Source: Lysobacter oculi
Lineage (GTDB): Bacteria; Pseudomonadota; Gammaproteobacteria; Xanthomonadales; Xanthomonadaceae
Assembly (NCBI RefSeq): GCF_003293695.1
Contig: NZ_CP029556.1
Coordinates: 1,064,001 to 1,128,000, forward strand
Reading direction: 5' to 3'
DNA: 64,000 nt
A program made the translations under genes and the position numbers. Below the pieces are notes generated by a model, which saw nothing but the letters and a program-made list of their open reading frames with translations, searched no databases and was not told where the DNA came from. Shown one piece after another: positions 28,075-39,113 of the stretch. Positions within the stretch are counted from its first letter, which is position 1; each line of letters starts with the position of its first letter.

Positions 28075-28668
28075 TCAGCGGCGGCTGGCCAGCGTGGTCT
28101 CCAGGTCGGACAGGCCGAGTCCACGCGCGCGCAACAGGACGATCAGGTGGTAGACCAGGTCGGCGGCTTCGCCCAGCAGCGCGGCATCATCCCGGGCGGC
28201 GCCGGCCAGCGCCACTTCCACCCCTTCTTCCCCCACCTTCTGCGCGATCCGCAGCGGGCCCTCGTCCAGCAGGCGGGCGGTATAGCTGCCGGCCGGACGC
28301 TCGCGCATGCGGTGGTCGACCACTGCGTCCAGTTCGGCCAACCCGTTGCCGGGCGCGCCTGGGAAACAGCTGTCGCGTCCCAGGTGGCACGTGGGTCCTT
28401 GCGGCAGTGCGCTCACCAGCAAGGTGTCGGCATCGCAGTCCACGCTGAGGGATACGCACTGGAGCCGGTGGCCGGAAGTCTCGCCCTTGGTCCACAGCGC
28501 GCCGCGGCTGCGGCTGTAGAAAGTCACCCAACCCGATGCCTGCGTCATCGCCAAGGCTTCGCGGTTCATCCAGCCCAGCATCAGCACGCGCAGCGTCCGT
28601 GCGTCTTGCACGATGGCCGGCACCAGCCCCGCCTGCTTGTCCCAATCAAGCCGGTCGAATTCGCTCAT
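28075..28668 (-). CDS. hisI: Bifunctional phosphoribosyl-AMP cyclohydrolase / phosphoribosyl-ATP pyrophosphatase
   Basis: A 197-residue fused HisIE catalysing histidine steps 2 and 3. The cyclohydrolase half covers about residues 1-115, with WKTG-type region [10 protein letters not shown] and metal-binding CDADTLLV and GPTCHLG. The pyrophosphatase half follows ([30 protein letters not shown]). Last biosynthetic gene of the his operon, overlapping hisF by four bases. Confidence 0.96.
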   Translation of the reverse strand: MSEFDRLDWDKQAGLVPAIVQDARTLRVLMLGWMNREALAMTQASGWVTFYSRSRGALWTKGETSGHRLQCVSLSVDCDADTLLVSALPQGPTCHLGRDSCFPGAPGNGLAELDAVVDHRMRERPAGSYTARLLDEGPLRIAQKVGEEGVEVALAGAARDDAALLGEAADLVYHLIVLLRARGLGLSDLETTLASRR

Positions 28669-29438
28669 GCCGGCCTCACGGGAATCCCCTGCAGCGCGAG
28701 CATGCGCTTGAGCGAAGGGATGTCGACGATGCCGGCATGGAAGACGCTGGCCGCCAATGCGCCGTCGACGTCGGCGGCCGTGAACACCTCGGCGAAGTGC
28801 CGCGCCTCACCCGCCCCGCCCGAGGCCACCAGCGGCACGCCGCAGATGGCACGGACCGCCTTGAGCTGGGGAATGTCGAAGCCGCCACGCACGCCATCGC
28901 TGCCCATGCAGTTGAGGACGATCTCGCCTGCGCCGCGCGATTGCGCCTCTTCCACCCAGGACAGCGTGCTGCGGCCGGGTGCATGCATCCGTTCCGGCGC
29001 GCCGGTGTGCGTGCGCACGCGCCATTCGCCATCGGCATCGCAGACCGAATCGATGCCGACCACCACGCATTGCCGGCCGAAAGCCCGCGCCAGCCGGTCG
29101 ATCAGGTCCGGGCACTCCAGCGCCGGCGTGTTGACCGAAATCTTGTCGGCGCCGGCGTTGAGGAGTGCACGCGCCTGATCCACGCCGCGGATCCCCCCGG
29201 CGACGCAGAAGGGAATGTCGATGACCCGGGCCACGCGCTCCACCCATGCCACCGGCACGGTGCGCGCCTCGGGGCTGGCGCCGATGTCGTAGAAGACCAG
29301 TTCGTCCGCGCCCGCGTCGCGATATCGCGTGGCCAGTTCGACGATATCGCCCATGTCGATGTGATCGCGGAAGCGCACGCCTTTCACCACGCGCCCGTCG
29401 CGCACGTCCAGGCAGGGGATGATGCGTCGGCTCAACAT
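28665..29438 (-). CDS. hisF: Imidazole glycerol phosphate synthase, cyclase subunit
   Basis: A 257-residue TIM barrel that uses ammonia from HisH to form imidazole glycerol phosphate and AICAR. Catalytic Asp residues are in [14 protein letters not shown] (Asp11) and in [12 protein letters not shown]. Phosphate loops FCVAGGIRG and [10 protein letters not shown] are present. The start overlaps the hisA end by seven bases. HisF and HisH form the heterodimeric synthase. Confidence 0.96.
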   Translation of the reverse strand: MLSRRIIPCLDVRDGRVVKGVRFRDHIDMGDIVELATRYRDAGADELVFYDIGASPEARTVPVAWVERVARVIDIPFCVAGGIRGVDQARALLNAGADKISVNTPALECPDLIDRLARAFGRQCVVVGIDSVCDADGEWRVRTHTGAPERMHAPGRSTLSWVEEAQSRGAGEIVLNCMGSDGVRGGFDIPQLKAVRAICGVPLVASGGAGEARHFAEVFTAADVDGALAASVFHAGIVDIPSLKRMLALQGIPVRPA

Positions 29439-30166
29439 GCCAGCGCCTCCCGCAGTCCCATGCGGCCTTCGAGCAGCGCACGCCCCAGCACGATGCCGCC
29501 GCAGCCCGCATCGCGCGCGGCGGCGACATCCCCGATATCCCGCGCGCCACCGCTGGCCTGGATGCAGATCGCCGGTGCGGTCTCTCTCAATGCGCGGTAC
29601 AGAGACAGATTGGGGCCGGCGAGCATGCCGTCGCGCGCGATGTCCGTGCACAGCAGGTGCCGGAGGCCGGCATCCGCAAACCGGGCCGCGAGCTGAGGCA
29701 ATGTATGCGGCGCCGGGGTGGTCCACCCATGCGCGCTGAGCTGCCACACGCCGTCGTCGGACTGCCGCGTGTCCAGCGCCACTACCAGCCGCCCGGCCCC
29801 GAATTGATCGAGCCAGTCCACGACGCGTTCGGGTTCGAGGACCGCCAGCGACCCCACGACCACGCGATCCACCCCGGCGGTCAGCATTGCGCGCACATCA
29901 TGTTCATTGCGGATGCCGCCGCCGGCCTGTACCCGGAGCGCGGTGTGCGCGCGGATCCTCGCTACCAGGCCGGCCAGTTGCCAGCCACCGGTTCGCGCCG
30001 CGTCCAGGTCCACCAGATGCAGCCAGCCTGCACCGGCCTCAGCGTATTGGCGGGCGAGTGTTTCCGGATCGTCCGGATAGGCGGTTTCGCGCGCGTAGTC
30101 GCCCTGCGCGAGGCGCACCACGCGGCCGCCGCGCACGTCGATGGCCGGATACACGGTGAAGCTCAT
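29432..30166 (-). CDS. hisA: ProFAR isomerase
   Basis: A 244-residue TIM barrel converting ProFAR to PRFAR (1-(5-phosphoribosyl)-5-[(5-phosphoribosylamino)methylideneamino]imidazole-4-carboxamide isomerase). It has the N-terminal [17 protein letters not shown] with the general-base Asp, VQAGGGIRN, the second catalytic Asp in [11 protein letters not shown], and the phosphate loop ASGGARD. ATGA overlap with hisH. Confidence 0.96.
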   Translation of the reverse strand: MSFTVYPAIDVRGGRVVRLAQGDYARETAYPDDPETLARQYAEAGAGWLHLVDLDAARTGGWQLAGLVARIRAHTALRVQAGGGIRNEHDVRAMLTAGVDRVVVGSLAVLEPERVVDWLDQFGAGRLVVALDTRQSDDGVWQLSAHGWTTPAPHTLPQLAARFADAGLRHLLCTDIARDGMLAGPNLSLYRALRETAPAICIQASGGARDIGDVAAARDAGCGGIVLGRALLEGRMGLREALAC

Positions 30167-30759
30167 GCCGCCCACCTCACGAAGTTGGCCAGCACGCGTG
30201 CACCCAGCGACGACGAGCGCTCGGGATGGAACTGGGTGCCACAGATCCGACCTTGATGGACCATGGCGGCGAAGTCGTCGCCATGCGTGCTGGCCGCGAC
30301 GCATTCCCCGCCTACCTGCACGGCGAAACCATGCACGAAGTAGGCCTGCGCACCCGCCTCCACACCTTCAAGCAGGAACGAGGCGCGCACGGGGTGGATC
30401 GCATTCCATCCCATGTGCGGCACCCGCACGCCCGGCCGTTCACGCATCGCGCGCACGCGACCGGGCAGCAGCCCCAGGCAGGTCACGTCGCCTTCTTCGG
30501 AGTGTTCGTAGAGCAACTGCATGCCCAGGCAGATGCCGAGCATCGGGGCCGTATGCGCCCTCAGGGCGGCTGGGAGGCCGCGCGCATCGAGCAGCCGCAT
30601 GGCCTCGGCCGCGGCGCCCACGCCCGGCAGCACGATGCGGTCGGGATCGCCGAGTTCGCCCCCCTCGCGCACCAGGCGGGCTTCGATGCCCAAACGTGCC
30701 AATGCATAACGCACCGAACCGAGGTTGGCGCCGCCGGCATCGATCAAGGCAACATCCAT
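30163..30759 (-). CDS. hisH: Imidazole glycerol phosphate synthase, glutamine amidotransferase subunit
   Basis: A 198-residue class I glutamine amidotransferase that makes ammonia for HisF. The nucleophile lies in [11 protein letters not shown]; the His/Glu of the triad are in [19 protein letters not shown] is also characteristic of HisH. The frame is open upstream but the start at 30759 gives the family N-terminus ([16 protein letters not shown]) and a one-base overlap with the hisB stop. Confidence 0.96.
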   Translation of the reverse strand: MDVALIDAGGANLGSVRYALARLGIEARLVREGGELGDPDRIVLPGVGAAAEAMRLLDARGLPAALRAHTAPMLGICLGMQLLYEHSEEGDVTCLGLLPGRVRAMRERPGVRVPHMGWNAIHPVRASFLLEGVEAGAQAYFVHGFAVQVGGECVAASTHGDDFAAMVHQGRICGTQFHPERSSSLGARVLANFVRWAA

Positions 30760-31841
30760 CAAAGCGCCCCCTTGGTGCTCGGCAAGCCGTCGCCCTGTCG
30801 CTGGATCGCCTGCCCCAGCGCGCGCCCCACCGCCTTGAAACAGGCTTCGATGCGGTGGTGGTCGTTCGCGCCATTGACCGAGAGATGCAGGGTCATGCCG
30901 GCGCCTTCGCAGAGCGAGCGGAAGAAGTGCGGCACCAGTTCGGTCGGCAGGCCGCCCACGCGCTCGCGGTCGAACCGGCCTTCGAATTCCAGCCACGGGC
31001 GTCCGGAGAAATCCAGCGCGGCGCTCGCGAGCGATTCGTCCATCGGGACCACGAATCCGTACCGCGCCAAGCCCCGCTTGTCCCCAAGCGCCATCCTGAG
31101 CGCCTGCCCCAGGGCGAGCGCGCAATCCTCGACGGTGTGGTGTTCGTCCACCTCGAGATCGCCGCTGCAGTCGAGTTGCAGCGCGAAGCCGCCATGCTTG
31201 CCGAGCTGGGCGAGCATGTGATCGAGGAAGCCGATGCCCGTCCGTGCCCGCGGCTCGTCCGCGCGGTCGAGGTCGAGGGACACGGTGATGTCGGTTTCAC
31301 GGGTCTTGCGGGCGATGGCGGCGCGGCGCGGCATGTCGACGAGCGCATGCGCCACGTCCGGCCAGCGCCCGCCTTCCCCGAAGGCCGGCGAACGCAGCCT
31401 GAAGCCTCGGATACCCATCCGCTGCGCGAACAACATGTCGCTGTCTCGGTCGCCGACCATGGCCGAACGCGGCCAGTCGATGCCGGGATCCCGCAGGTAA
31501 TGCAGGACCAGCCCCACATCCGGCTTGCGCGTCGACGCGGGGGCCGAAGCCAGGCTGCGGTCGATCAGCACCTCCCGGAAGCGGATGCCCTGGCTCTCGA
31601 ACAGCTGCAGCATCATCGCGTGGGGACCATCGAAATCCGCCTGCGGGAACGCAGCGCTCCCCAGTCCGTCCTGGTTGCTGACGATGACGAATTGCCAGCC
31701 GGCATCGCGCAGGCGCAGGAGCGCCGGCATCACGCCCTCCACAAGACGCAGCTTGTCGAGGCGATCGACCTGGAGGTCCTCCGGCTCCTCGATCAGGGTG
31801 CCGTCGCGATCGACAAAAAGAATCGGCTGAAGCGTGCTCAT
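30759..31841 (-). CDS. hisB: Bifunctional histidinol-phosphatase / imidazoleglycerol-phosphate dehydratase
   Basis: A 360-residue fusion of the enterobacterial type. The N-terminal HAD phosphatase ([32 protein letters not shown]) removes phosphate from histidinol phosphate. The C-terminal dehydratase (from about residue 170) has its manganese-binding histidines in [29 protein letters not shown] and [14 protein letters not shown]. It overlaps hisC by four bases and hisH by one. Confidence 0.97.
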   Translation of the reverse strand: MSTLQPILFVDRDGTLIEEPEDLQVDRLDKLRLVEGVMPALLRLRDAGWQFVIVSNQDGLGSAAFPQADFDGPHAMMLQLFESQGIRFREVLIDRSLASAPASTRKPDVGLVLHYLRDPGIDWPRSAMVGDRDSDMLFAQRMGIRGFRLRSPAFGEGGRWPDVAHALVDMPRRAAIARKTRETDITVSLDLDRADEPRARTGIGFLDHMLAQLGKHGGFALQLDCSGDLEVDEHHTVEDCALALGQALRMALGDKRGLARYGFVVPMDESLASAALDFSGRPWLEFEGRFDRERVGGLPTELVPHFFRSLCEGAGMTLHLSVNGANDHHRIEACFKAVGRALGQAIQRQGDGLPSTKGAL

Positions 31842-32923
31842 TGCGCGCCCCCGGCCGTTTTCCCCAGCGCCTTGAGAAGCCGCCGGTTCTGCGCAGGCGT
31901 GCCGACGGTGATCCGCAAAGCGTCATCGAGCCCCCGCATGGCCCGCATGTCGCGCACGACGATGCCGGCATCCAGCAGGCGCGCCAACACGGCATCCGCC
32001 TCTTCGAAGCGCACCAGAAGATAGTTGCCCTGGGAGGCGTAGACGCGTCGCACGCCGGGCAATGCTTCAAGCGCATGAGCCAGGATCCCGCGCTGCTCAC
32101 GCGCCTCGCGTACGCGCACGCGCGTCGCGCACAGCGCTTCGGGTCTCAAGGCGCGCAAGGCGATCGCGACGCTGGGCGCGGGCATCGGATACGGCGCCTG
32201 CACGCGCCGCAGGAGATCGATGACTTCGGGCTGCGCGATGACCGCACCCACCCGCGCCGCCGCCAGCGCGTGCGCCTTGGAGAGCGTACGCAGTACGACC
32301 ACGTTGTCATGCGCGGTGATGAGCGAGGCCGCCGAGTCCTGTTCGGCGAACTCGCCGTAGGCCTCGTCGACGACGACCAGGCAACGCCCGGCCAAACGCG
32401 CCGCGGATGCCGAGATGGCTTCGACCTCCACCGATTCACCGGTCGGATTGCCGGGATTGCACACGAAAAGCAGCGAGGCCTTGGTCGCGCGCGCGGCTTC
32501 CGCCATCGCATCCAGATCCACCGAGAAATCCGCGCCGGAATCACGCAGCGGCACTTCCACCACATCGGCGCCGTGCAGCCGCGCGCATACCGCGTACATG
32601 CCGAAGACCGGCGGCGCGATCACGATCCGCCCGCTTCCCGGCGGACAGAACGCGCGCACCAGCAGGTCGATGATCTCGTCGCTGCCACGCCCGACCATGA
32701 GTTGCGATGTGTCCACGCCATACAGCGTCGCCAGCCGCGCGACCAGGGCGAATGGCTGGGGTTCCGGGTAGCGGCGGCACGCACCGGCCGGGTCTTCGGA
32801 ACTGGGGCGCGCCGATTCGTTGGCATTGAGCCAGACCTCGCCCTGGGCGGCGAGGCTGCGCGCCGATGCATAACCGGCAAAGCCACGCAGGTCGTCGCGC
32901 AGCAGGCGTTCGGCAGTGCTCAT
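31838..32923 (-). CDS. hisC: Histidinol-phosphate aminotransferase
   Basis: A 361-residue fold-type I PLP enzyme. It has the substrate region [28 protein letters not shown] and the PLP lysine in [14 protein letters not shown]. It makes histidinol phosphate from imidazole acetol phosphate. The start at 32923 overlaps the hisD stop by four bases; the open frame further upstream is inside hisD. Confidence 0.96.
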   Translation of the reverse strand: MSTAERLLRDDLRGFAGYASARSLAAQGEVWLNANESARPSSEDPAGACRRYPEPQPFALVARLATLYGVDTSQLMVGRGSDEIIDLLVRAFCPPGSGRIVIAPPVFGMYAVCARLHGADVVEVPLRDSGADFSVDLDAMAEAARATKASLLFVCNPGNPTGESVEVEAISASAARLAGRCLVVVDEAYGEFAEQDSAASLITAHDNVVVLRTLSKAHALAAARVGAVIAQPEVIDLLRRVQAPYPMPAPSVAIALRALRPEALCATRVRVREAREQRGILAHALEALPGVRRVYASQGNYLLVRFEEADAVLARLLDAGIVVRDMRAMRGLDDALRITVGTPAQNRRLLKALGKTAGGAQ

Positions 32924-34221
32924 GGCGCGGCGGCTTCCATGCGTAACCGGACCGCATGGGCATGGCCCTGGAGCCCCTCGGCATCGGCCAGTGTCATCGC
33001 GCATGGGCCGATCGTCCACAGGCCTTCGCGATCCGCGGTCTGTACCGTCATCGATTTCATGAAGCTGGACACCGACAGTCCACTCCATGCGCGCGCCGCG
33101 CCGGCCGTGGGCAGGACATGGTTGCTGCCCGAGCAATAGTCGCCGAGGGATTCAGGCGTCCAGTCGCCCATGAAGACCGTGCCGGCACTCGTGACCGCAT
33201 CGATCCATCGCGCGGGTTCGCGCAACGCGAGGATGAGGTGCTCGGGCGCGTATCGGTTGCTGATGGCGATGGCCTGCGCGATGTCCTGCACCTGCACCAG
33301 GCGTGATGCCTCGAGCGCCTGCCGGGCAATATCGCGCCGCGGCAATCGCGCGAGTTGCGCGTCGATGCGATCGGCCACGCGATCAATGAGCCGCGGGGAA
33401 TCCGACAGCAGGAAGACCTGGGAGTCCGGCCCATGCTCGGCCTGAGACAGCAGGTCGGCGGCGACGAAGGCCGGATCCGCGCCCGCATCCGCGATCACCA
33501 GCACTTCTGACGGGCCGGCGGGCATGTCGATGGCGGGCCCTTCCCCACGCTGGCTGGCCTGTCTCTTCGCCTCATCGACATAGGCATTTCCAGGTCCGAA
33601 CAATTTGTCGCAGCGCGGGACGCTGTCCGTACCGAAGGCCATCGCGGCGATCGCCTGCGCGCCTCCCAGCTTGAAGACGCGGCAGCCGGGCGCCCTGCGC
33701 GCCGCGAAGAGCACGGCCGGGTCAACGCTGCCGTCGGCCCGGGGGGGCGAGCACAGCACGATCTCCAGGCAGCCCGCCAGCCGCGCGGGTATCGCCAGCA
33801 TCAGCGCTGTCGAAGGCAACGGCGCGCTGCCCGCCGGCACGTACAGGCCCACGGTGTCGATCGGTCGCAACACGCGTTCGCAGCGCATTCCCGGTGCGGT
33901 CTCCACGGCATACGCGCGGGGCATGCCAGCCAAGTGGAAGGCTTCGATACGGGATGCGGCGTCTTCGATGGCGCACTTGAGCGCTGCCGGCAGGCTGCGT
34001 TCAGCCAGCTCGAACTCAACCTCATCCACTTCCAAGCCATCGAGCTGCACGCCGTCGTAGTGACGGGTCAGCACGCGCAGGGCGGTATCGCCCCGCAACG
34101 CCACGTCTTCCAGCACGGCCTGAACCGCGCCGCGCACCTGTACCGACAGGCTGCTCGTGGGACGCCGCAGAAGCTGGTCGCGTTCGGTGCCGGTGAGCGC
34201 ATTCCATTCCACGCGCTTCAT
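32920..34221 (-). CDS. hisD: Histidinol dehydrogenase
   Basis: A 433-residue zinc- and NAD-dependent enzyme for the last two oxidations to histidine. Family blocks: [62 protein letters not shown] (zinc and catalytic Glu/His area) and [17 protein letters not shown] (zinc His). ATGA overlap with hisG. Confidence 0.97.
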   Translation of the reverse strand: MKRVEWNALTGTERDQLLRRPTSSLSVQVRGAVQAVLEDVALRGDTALRVLTRHYDGVQLDGLEVDEVEFELAERSLPAALKCAIEDAASRIEAFHLAGMPRAYAVETAPGMRCERVLRPIDTVGLYVPAGSAPLPSTALMLAIPARLAGCLEIVLCSPPRADGSVDPAVLFAARRAPGCRVFKLGGAQAIAAMAFGTDSVPRCDKLFGPGNAYVDEAKRQASQRGEGPAIDMPAGPSEVLVIADAGADPAFVAADLLSQAEHGPDSQVFLLSDSPRLIDRVADRIDAQLARLPRRDIARQALEASRLVQVQDIAQAIAISNRYAPEHLILALREPARWIDAVTSAGTVFMGDWTPESLGDYCSGSNHVLPTAGAARAWSGLSVSSFMKSMTVQTADREGLWTIGPCAMTLADAEGLQGHAHAVRLRMEAAAP

Positions 34222-35132
34222 GCCAGCATCCTTTCGATCGGAAGCACCATGAGTCCGCAGGCACCTGCACGCTTGAGCTCCTCCATGCGCTGCCAGGTGA
34301 CCGCGCTATGGCACAGCGCCTGCAAGGCCATGGTTTCGCCATCCTCCATGGCGAAGCGCGTGGGCGGCTCGGCATCGGGCAACAGCCGCACCAGCGCATC
34401 CACGTCATCGCGCTTGGCATGGAACATCAGCAGCTTGCTGTCGCGGATCCGGACCACGCCATCGAGCCGGCGCAGGAGCTGTTCAGCCAAGGTGGCTAGC
34501 ACGGGCTCGAGCGGCCGCGTGGGTCCGGCAAGCACCGCTTCGCTTTCTAGCAAGTCGACCACCGGCACCAACTGGTTGGCGGCCAACGTGGCGCCGCTCG
34601 AGACCAGGTCGCAGATTGCATCGGCCTGTCCCAAGCGGGGCGCAATTTCCACCGATCCCGACAGCACCACGATATCGGCCTTGACGTCGCGCGCCTGCAA
34701 CCATGACTTCAGCAGCGCCGGGTAACTGGTGGCGATGCGTCGGCCTTCGAGTTGCCGGGGTTCTTCCCATATCCAGTCCTGGGGCACTGCCAACGACAGC
34801 CGGCAGCTCCCGAAGCCGAGCGCGCGCCATTCCCCGAATGCGGAAGGCAGTTGTTTCGATACGCGTTCGGACGCCTGTTCGAGCAGCACGTTGCGCCCCA
34901 CCACACCCAGGTCGCACAGCCCATCGGCGATCAGACCGGGAATATCATCATCGCGCACCAACAACAGGTCGATGGGCGCGGATTCTCCGTAGCAGAACAA
35001 CCTGTCGGGACTTTCACGCCAGGACAGGCCGCAGCCGCCGAGCAGCGCGCGTGCGGGGCCGGACAGGCGGCCGTTCTTCTGGATGGCGATGCGCAGACGA
35101 TCGCGCGGGCCTTGCGAGGGAGGAGGTGTCAT
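34218..35132 (-). CDS. hisG: ATP phosphoribosyltransferase
   Basis: First committed enzyme of histidine synthesis, 304 residues, long (hexameric) form. It has [20 protein letters not shown] at the N-terminus and the PRPP-binding loop region [16 protein letters not shown]. The C-terminal ACT-like domain (about 225-304, including [23 protein letters not shown]) normally mediates feedback inhibition by histidine. It starts 42 bases after the regulator gene at 35175, so both are probably on one transcript. Confidence 0.95.
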   Translation of the reverse strand: MTPPPSQGPRDRLRIAIQKNGRLSGPARALLGGCGLSWRESPDRLFCYGESAPIDLLLVRDDDIPGLIADGLCDLGVVGRNVLLEQASERVSKQLPSAFGEWRALGFGSCRLSLAVPQDWIWEEPRQLEGRRIATSYPALLKSWLQARDVKADIVVLSGSVEIAPRLGQADAICDLVSSGATLAANQLVPVVDLLESEAVLAGPTRPLEPVLATLAEQLLRRLDGVVRIRDSKLLMFHAKRDDVDALVRLLPDAEPPTRFAMEDGETMALQALCHSAVTWQRMEELKRAGACGLMVLPIERMLA

Positions 35133-35174
35133 AGGAATTGATTCGATGCATGGCAGTCGGGGCGCGGGGAAAGA

Positions 35175-35492
35175 TCAGGCCCCTGGATGTCGCAACTTCC
35201 GCGCGGCGCGCCGATAGCCGCCACTGCCGCGCTCCACCGTGCGCGCAACGCGCCCGACCGTGGTGACGCTCACCGAAGTTTCCTCGTGGATATCGCGGTA
35301 AGGCACCCCGCGCAGGAGCAACGGCACGACCTTCCAGCGGTCGCTCATGGCTTCCAGCTCGGCCGGGGTGCACAGATCCTCCAGAAAGGCGCGGACGTCT
35401 TCCGCATCCCTGAGCGCTGCCAGTGCGGATGACAACGCGTCCAGGTCCGCGCTGGCCTGCGGGCGGGGAACGGGTTGAGGACGCTGCTTCAT
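35175..35492 (-). CDS. hisR: TrpR/YerC-family regulator of the histidine operon
   Basis: A 105-residue all-helical DNA-binding protein. The TrpR-like core is seen in VRAFLEDLCTPAELEAMSDRW followed by the helix-turn-helix LRGVPYRDIHEETSVSVTTVGRVARTVERG. TrpR-family YerC/YecD regulators in this position are associated with histidine biosynthesis in Xanthomonadales; histidine is the presumed co-repressor. An inverted repeat immediately upstream is a good candidate for its operator, implying autoregulation with the operon. No Shine-Dalgarno sequence precedes the ATG at 35492. The symbol here denotes the regulator, not the tRNA-His gene of the same name. Confidence 0.85.
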   Translation of the reverse strand: MKQRPQPVPRPQASADLDALSSALAALRDAEDVRAFLEDLCTPAELEAMSDRWKVVPLLLRGVPYRDIHEETSVSVTTVGRVARTVERGSGGYRRAARKLRHPGA

Positions 35493-35495
35493 GGT

Positions 35496-35527
35496 CGATA
35501 ATGTATTAATGCGCTATTACATTAACG
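35496..35527. promoter_or_regulatory. Candidate operator/promoter of the histidine operon
   Basis: A perfect 7-bp inverted repeat TAATGTA (35499-35505) and TACATTA (35518-35524) is separated by 12 bases, with matching CG steps just outside it. It is one of the few AT-rich spots in the window and begins four bases upstream of the regulator start codon. On the minus strand it includes TACATT or CATTAT as a possible -10 box. Binding by the adjacent TrpR-family protein is inferred. Confidence 0.65.
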
Positions 35528-35574
35528 CACGCACCACGAAGTCTGTCAACCCGGCCCGAGCCGGCAGGCGCCAC

Positions 35575-35606
35575 GAACAAAAAACGCCGGGGTGTCCCCG
35601 GCGTTT
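35575..35606 (-). terminator. Intrinsic terminator of the hisS-lyase operon
   Basis: AAACGCCGGGG pairs perfectly (11 bp) with CCCCGGCGTTT around a 3-base loop (35582-35606). On the minus strand it is followed by TTTTTTGTT, 25 bases downstream of the lyase stop codon, insulating that operon from the histidine regulator gene. Confidence 0.88.
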
Positions 35607-35630
35607 CCATGGCTCACGGAGAGAGGGCGC

Positions 35631-37502
35631 CTATCCGCATATGGCCGCAAGCACGGCACCCGACTCGACCATGCGCACCGCCGCGGACACGTCGCCGTCC
35701 AATGCGCGATCCCGCTTCAGGAACGCCACGTGCCTGCGCACTTCCGCATGCGCCGCCGCGACCGCGCGCCCAGGGTGGAACGCCTCGGAAGCCGCCAGCT
35801 CGCGGCGCAAGGCATCGACCTCGGCCAGGAAGCCGGCCCGGTTCGGCGCCTCCCTGGCGGGCCCGCCCCGCACTTTCTCGGCAAAGACATCGGCATCCGC
35901 GTGGCGGGCCAGGTCGCGCGCGGCATTGATCATGTCGCGGCGGAAATCGAGCGCCTGGGCGGCGGTCATCAGCTCCAGGCCCAGCACCTTGGCCAGGTCG
36001 TCGGTCATCGCCAGCACGTGGCGTGCCTCGTTCGCGCCCATCGAGACATGGTCCTCGGCATTGGCGCTGGTCGGGATGGAGTACACCGACGCCGGCATCG
36101 CACGTGAAGCGAGATCGTTGACGATCGCCGCGGCGGTGTACTGCACGATCATGTAGCCGGACTCGGTGCCGTCCTCGTTGCCGATCAGGAACGCCGGCAA
36201 CCCGTCGCTGGTCGCGGGATCGACCAGCTTGTTGAGGCGGCGCTCGCTGATCGAGGCCAGCACCGGGATGGCCGCCTTGACGTAGCTCATCGCCAGCGCC
36301 AGCGGCATGCCGTGGAAATGGCCCGCGGAAATGACCTGTTCCTCGACGTGGCGGGACTGCGCATCCGGGAACACCAACGGGTTGTCGGTGACCGCGTTGA
36401 GCTCGATGTCCAGCACGCGCGCGGCCTGCGCCACCGCGTCGCGCACCGCGCCATGCACCTGCGGGATGCAACGCAGCGAATAGCTGTCCTGCGGCTGGTG
36501 TTTCTTGCCGCCGCGGAACGGCTTGAAACGCGTGTAGAACTTCTCGCGGCCATGGCGCTGTGAATCCGGCACCCAGTCCCAGCCGATGTCGAAGGTCAGC
36601 GCACTGCCCGCATCCGAATCCCAGCTCTGCGGCAACCATTGGCGGAAACGGGGCACCAGGTGATACGGGATATCCGCAAGCGTGGACCCGCCGAGCAGTC
36701 GACGGAGGTTGTCCGCGACCTTCACCTGCCCCGGATGCGGACGCAGCGCATGCACTTCCGGCGCGAACGCGCCGAGCCGGCCGGCGAAGGCATCGATGGT
36801 CATCGCGGCGGCGATGTCGGCGGTATCCAACAGCGCTTCCAGCCGGTGTAGCGCCAGCACGCCGGTCGCCAGCATCTGTGCGGTGCCGTTGTTGAGCGCC
36901 AGGCCTTCCTTGTAGCTCAGCGTCACCGGCGCGAGACCGGCACGCCGCAGCGCATCGCCGCCCTTCATACGCTGGCCTTCGAAGAAAGCCTCGCCACCGC
37001 CCAGCAGCACGATGGCCAGATGCGACAGCGGCGCCAGGTCACCTGAGGCACCCACCGACCCCAGCTGCGGCACCACCGGCACGATGCCGGCATTCAACAT
37101 CGCAGCCATCGCCTCGAGCGTCTGCACGCGGATGCCGGAATGCCCGCGCAGCAGCGTGTTGATGCGGATCCCCATCATCGCGCGCACCACATCGGCGGCG
37201 AACGGCTCGCCCACGCAGACGGCATGGGTGGTGATGAGGTTGCGCTGCAGTTCCGCGTGCAGCGATTCGTCGCCGTCACCGCGCAGGCGGCGCGCGCCCA
37301 GCAGCTTGTCGGCGTTGCTGCCGAAGCCGGTGGAGACGCCGTAGATCGGCTCCTCGCGCGCGACCTGCTCGGCGAGGAAGTCGGCGGCGCGGGCGACGCG
37401 CTGTAGCGCACCGGCATCCAGCGTCACCTTCGCGCCGTTGGCGATCCGCACCAGCCCGGCGCGGTCGAGTGAATGGCCATCGAGATGGATCGCGTCGCTC
37501 AT
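35631..37502 (-). CDS. Aromatic amino acid ammonia-lyase family protein (histidine ammonia-lyase-like) with an internal insertion
   Basis: A 623-residue MIO-type lyase, over 100 residues longer than typical HutH (about 510). The MIO-forming Ala-Ser-Gly is in [12 protein letters not shown] (152-154) and the catalytic tyrosine loop is [20 protein letters not shown] (His93) resembles the histidine-lyase substrate pocket. Two oddities: about 58 extra residues at 278-336 (Trp/Lys/Arg-rich) between LLGGS and [10 protein letters not shown], and NAEDH (481-485) where HutH has NQEDH. There is no hutU, hutI or hutG here; instead it overlaps hisS by four bases. It may be a true histidine lyase or act on another amino acid. 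Confidence 0.82.
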   Translation of the reverse strand: MSDAIHLDGHSLDRAGLVRIANGAKVTLDAGALQRVARAADFLAEQVAREEPIYGVSTGFGSNADKLLGARRLRGDGDESLHAELQRNLITTHAVCVGEPFAADVVRAMMGIRINTLLRGHSGIRVQTLEAMAAMLNAGIVPVVPQLGSVGASGDLAPLSHLAIVLLGGGEAFFEGQRMKGGDALRRAGLAPVTLSYKEGLALNNGTAQMLATGVLALHRLEALLDTADIAAAMTIDAFAGRLGAFAPEVHALRPHPGQVKVADNLRRLLGGSTLADIPYHLVPRFRQWLPQSWDSDAGSALTFDIGWDWVPDSQRHGREKFYTRFKPFRGGKKHQPQDSYSLRCIPQVHGAVRDAVAQAARVLDIELNAVTDNPLVFPDAQSRHVEEQVISAGHFHGMPLALAMSYVKAAIPVLASISERRLNKLVDPATSDGLPAFLIGNEDGTESGYMIVQYTAAAIVNDLASRAMPASVYSIPTSANAEDHVSMGANEARHVLAMTDDLAKVLGLELMTAAQALDFRRDMINAARDLARHADADVFAEKVRGGPAREAPNRAGFLAEVDALRRELAASEAFHPGRAVAAAHAEVRRHVAFLKRDRALDGDVSAAVRMVESGAVLAAICG

Positions 37503-38899
37503 GCCTGCCGCTCCTTCATGCGTGCGGCCAGCCAGTCGGCGGCCGTGTCCATTGCCACGGTGTCCTGCTCGCCGTTCGACAGGTCCTTCAGCGTGACCGT
37601 GCCGCCGGTGCGCTCGCCTTCGCCGCGCAACGCAACGAAGCGGATGCCGGCGCGGTCGGCGTACTGGAACTGCTTGGCGATCTTCTTCGCCTCCATCTGC
37701 GTTTCGACGCGCAGGCCGGCGACGCGCAGCCCCTGCGACAACGCCAGCGCATCATCGAAACCGGCTTCGTCCAGCAGGCCCACCAGCACGTCCACCGAGC
37801 TCGCATCGACACCTACGATGCCGGCTTCGCGCAACTGCCAGAACAGCCGGGTCAGGCCGATGGAGATGCCGACGCCCGGCAGTTTCGACTTGGTGTAATG
37901 CGATGCGAGGTCGTCATAGCGACCACCGGAACAGATCGAACCGATCTGCGGATACGCATCCAGCGTGGTCTCGTAGACGATGCCGGTGTAGTAATCCAGC
38001 CCGCGCGCGATGGAGAGGTTGATCGCATAGCGCGATTCGGTGATGCCCATCGCCTTCAGCTGCTGCAGCGTGGCGACCAGCGCATCGCGGCCTTCGTTGA
38101 ACAGCGCGGTGCCCTCGCCCAGTGCGGCGAGTCTGGCCAGCGCATCGTCATGGCCTTCCGAACGCACGCGCGAGAACGCCAGCAGGCGCTCGGCGACCTC
38201 CGCCGCAAGGCCGAAGCCCTCGCCGACCAGCGTCGCGCGCACCGCGTCTTCGCCGCGCTTGTCGAGCTTGTCGAGTTCGCGCAGGACCAGGTCCTGCTGC
38301 ATGCCTTCGATGCCGAGGCCTTCGAAGAACCCGCGCAGCAGCTTGCGATGGTTGAACTGGATGGTGAAGTCGCCGATGGCGAGCTTTTCGAACACCGCGT
38401 GGATCACCGCCGGAATCTCGGCGTCGTAACGCGGGTTGAGCGCGTCCTTGCCGATCACGTCGATGTCGCACTGGTAGAACTCGCGGAAACGGCCACGCTG
38501 GGCGCGCTCACCGCGGTACACGCGCTGGATCTGGTAGCGGCGGAACGGGAACGCCAGGTCGTGCTCGTGCTCGGCCACGTAGCGGGCCAGCGGCACGGTC
38601 AGGTCGAAGCGCAGGGCGAGCTCCGGCAGGCCATCACCGGCCTTCTCCAGTGCACCGGTGGACTGCGCGAAATAGACCTGGCGCTCGGTTTCGCCGCCGG
38701 TCTTGGTCAGCAGGACGTCGGACAGCTCGAAGACCGGCGTCTCGACCGGCAGGAAACCGAACGATTCATAGGTCTGCCGGATGGTGTCGAGCATGCGCTG
38801 GAAGGCGATCTGCTCGCGCGGCAGCAGTTCCATGACGCCGGGCGGGGTACGGGGCTTGATCAAGGTGGCCTCGGGAAAACGGTCAGGCAAGCCAGACAT
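37499..38899 (-). CDS. hisS: Histidyl-tRNA synthetase
   Basis: A 466-residue class II synthetase. Motif 1 region is [19 protein letters not shown]; motif 2 with the catalytic arginine is [20 protein letters not shown]; the HisRS-specific block is [13 protein letters not shown]; a C-terminal anticodon-binding domain follows (from about 370, [12 protein letters not shown]). The start at 38899 ([19 protein letters not shown]) is the first sensible Met. Its stop overlaps the lyase start (ATGA). Divergent from tRNA-Pro. Confidence 0.95.
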   Translation of the reverse strand: MSGLPDRFPEATLIKPRTPPGVMELLPREQIAFQRMLDTIRQTYESFGFLPVETPVFELSDVLLTKTGGETERQVYFAQSTGALEKAGDGLPELALRFDLTVPLARYVAEHEHDLAFPFRRYQIQRVYRGERAQRGRFREFYQCDIDVIGKDALNPRYDAEIPAVIHAVFEKLAIGDFTIQFNHRKLLRGFFEGLGIEGMQQDLVLRELDKLDKRGEDAVRATLVGEGFGLAAEVAERLLAFSRVRSEGHDDALARLAALGEGTALFNEGRDALVATLQQLKAMGITESRYAINLSIARGLDYYTGIVYETTLDAYPQIGSICSGGRYDDLASHYTKSKLPGVGISIGLTRLFWQLREAGIVGVDASSVDVLVGLLDEAGFDDALALSQGLRVAGLRVETQMEAKKIAKQFQYADRAGIRFVALRGEGERTGGTVTLKDLSNGEQDTVAMDTAADWLAARMKERQA

Positions 38900-38921
38900 T
38901 CTATCCGTCGCTCCTGCCCCC

Positions 38922-38951
38922 TTGCCTCCGGGCCATCGGGTTCCGTACAAT
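38922..38951 (+). promoter_or_regulatory. Promoter of tRNA-Pro
   Basis: TTGCCT (38922-38927) and TACAAT (38946-38951, five of six matches) are separated by 18 bases and end 15 bases before the mature tRNA, a normal distance for a tRNA promoter with a short 5' leader. Confidence 0.6.
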
Positions 38952-38966
38952 GCCCGACTCGGAATT

Positions 38967-39043
<77 letters not shown>

Positions 39044-39050
39044 TTCCGCA

Positions 39051-39080
39051 AACAACCGGCCACTGGCCGGTTTTTTGTTG
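39051..39080 (+). terminator. Intrinsic terminator after tRNA-Pro
   Basis: AACCGGCC pairs with GGCCGGTT around ACT, followed by TTTTG (39054-39076), eight bases after the tRNA end. The minus strand also has a short T-run beyond the stem, so it may also stop transcripts arriving from argH (stop at 39114). Confidence 0.85.
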
Positions 39081-39113
39081 CCCGTATTCCGGGGGATGCG
39101 GCTTCGGGGCCGA

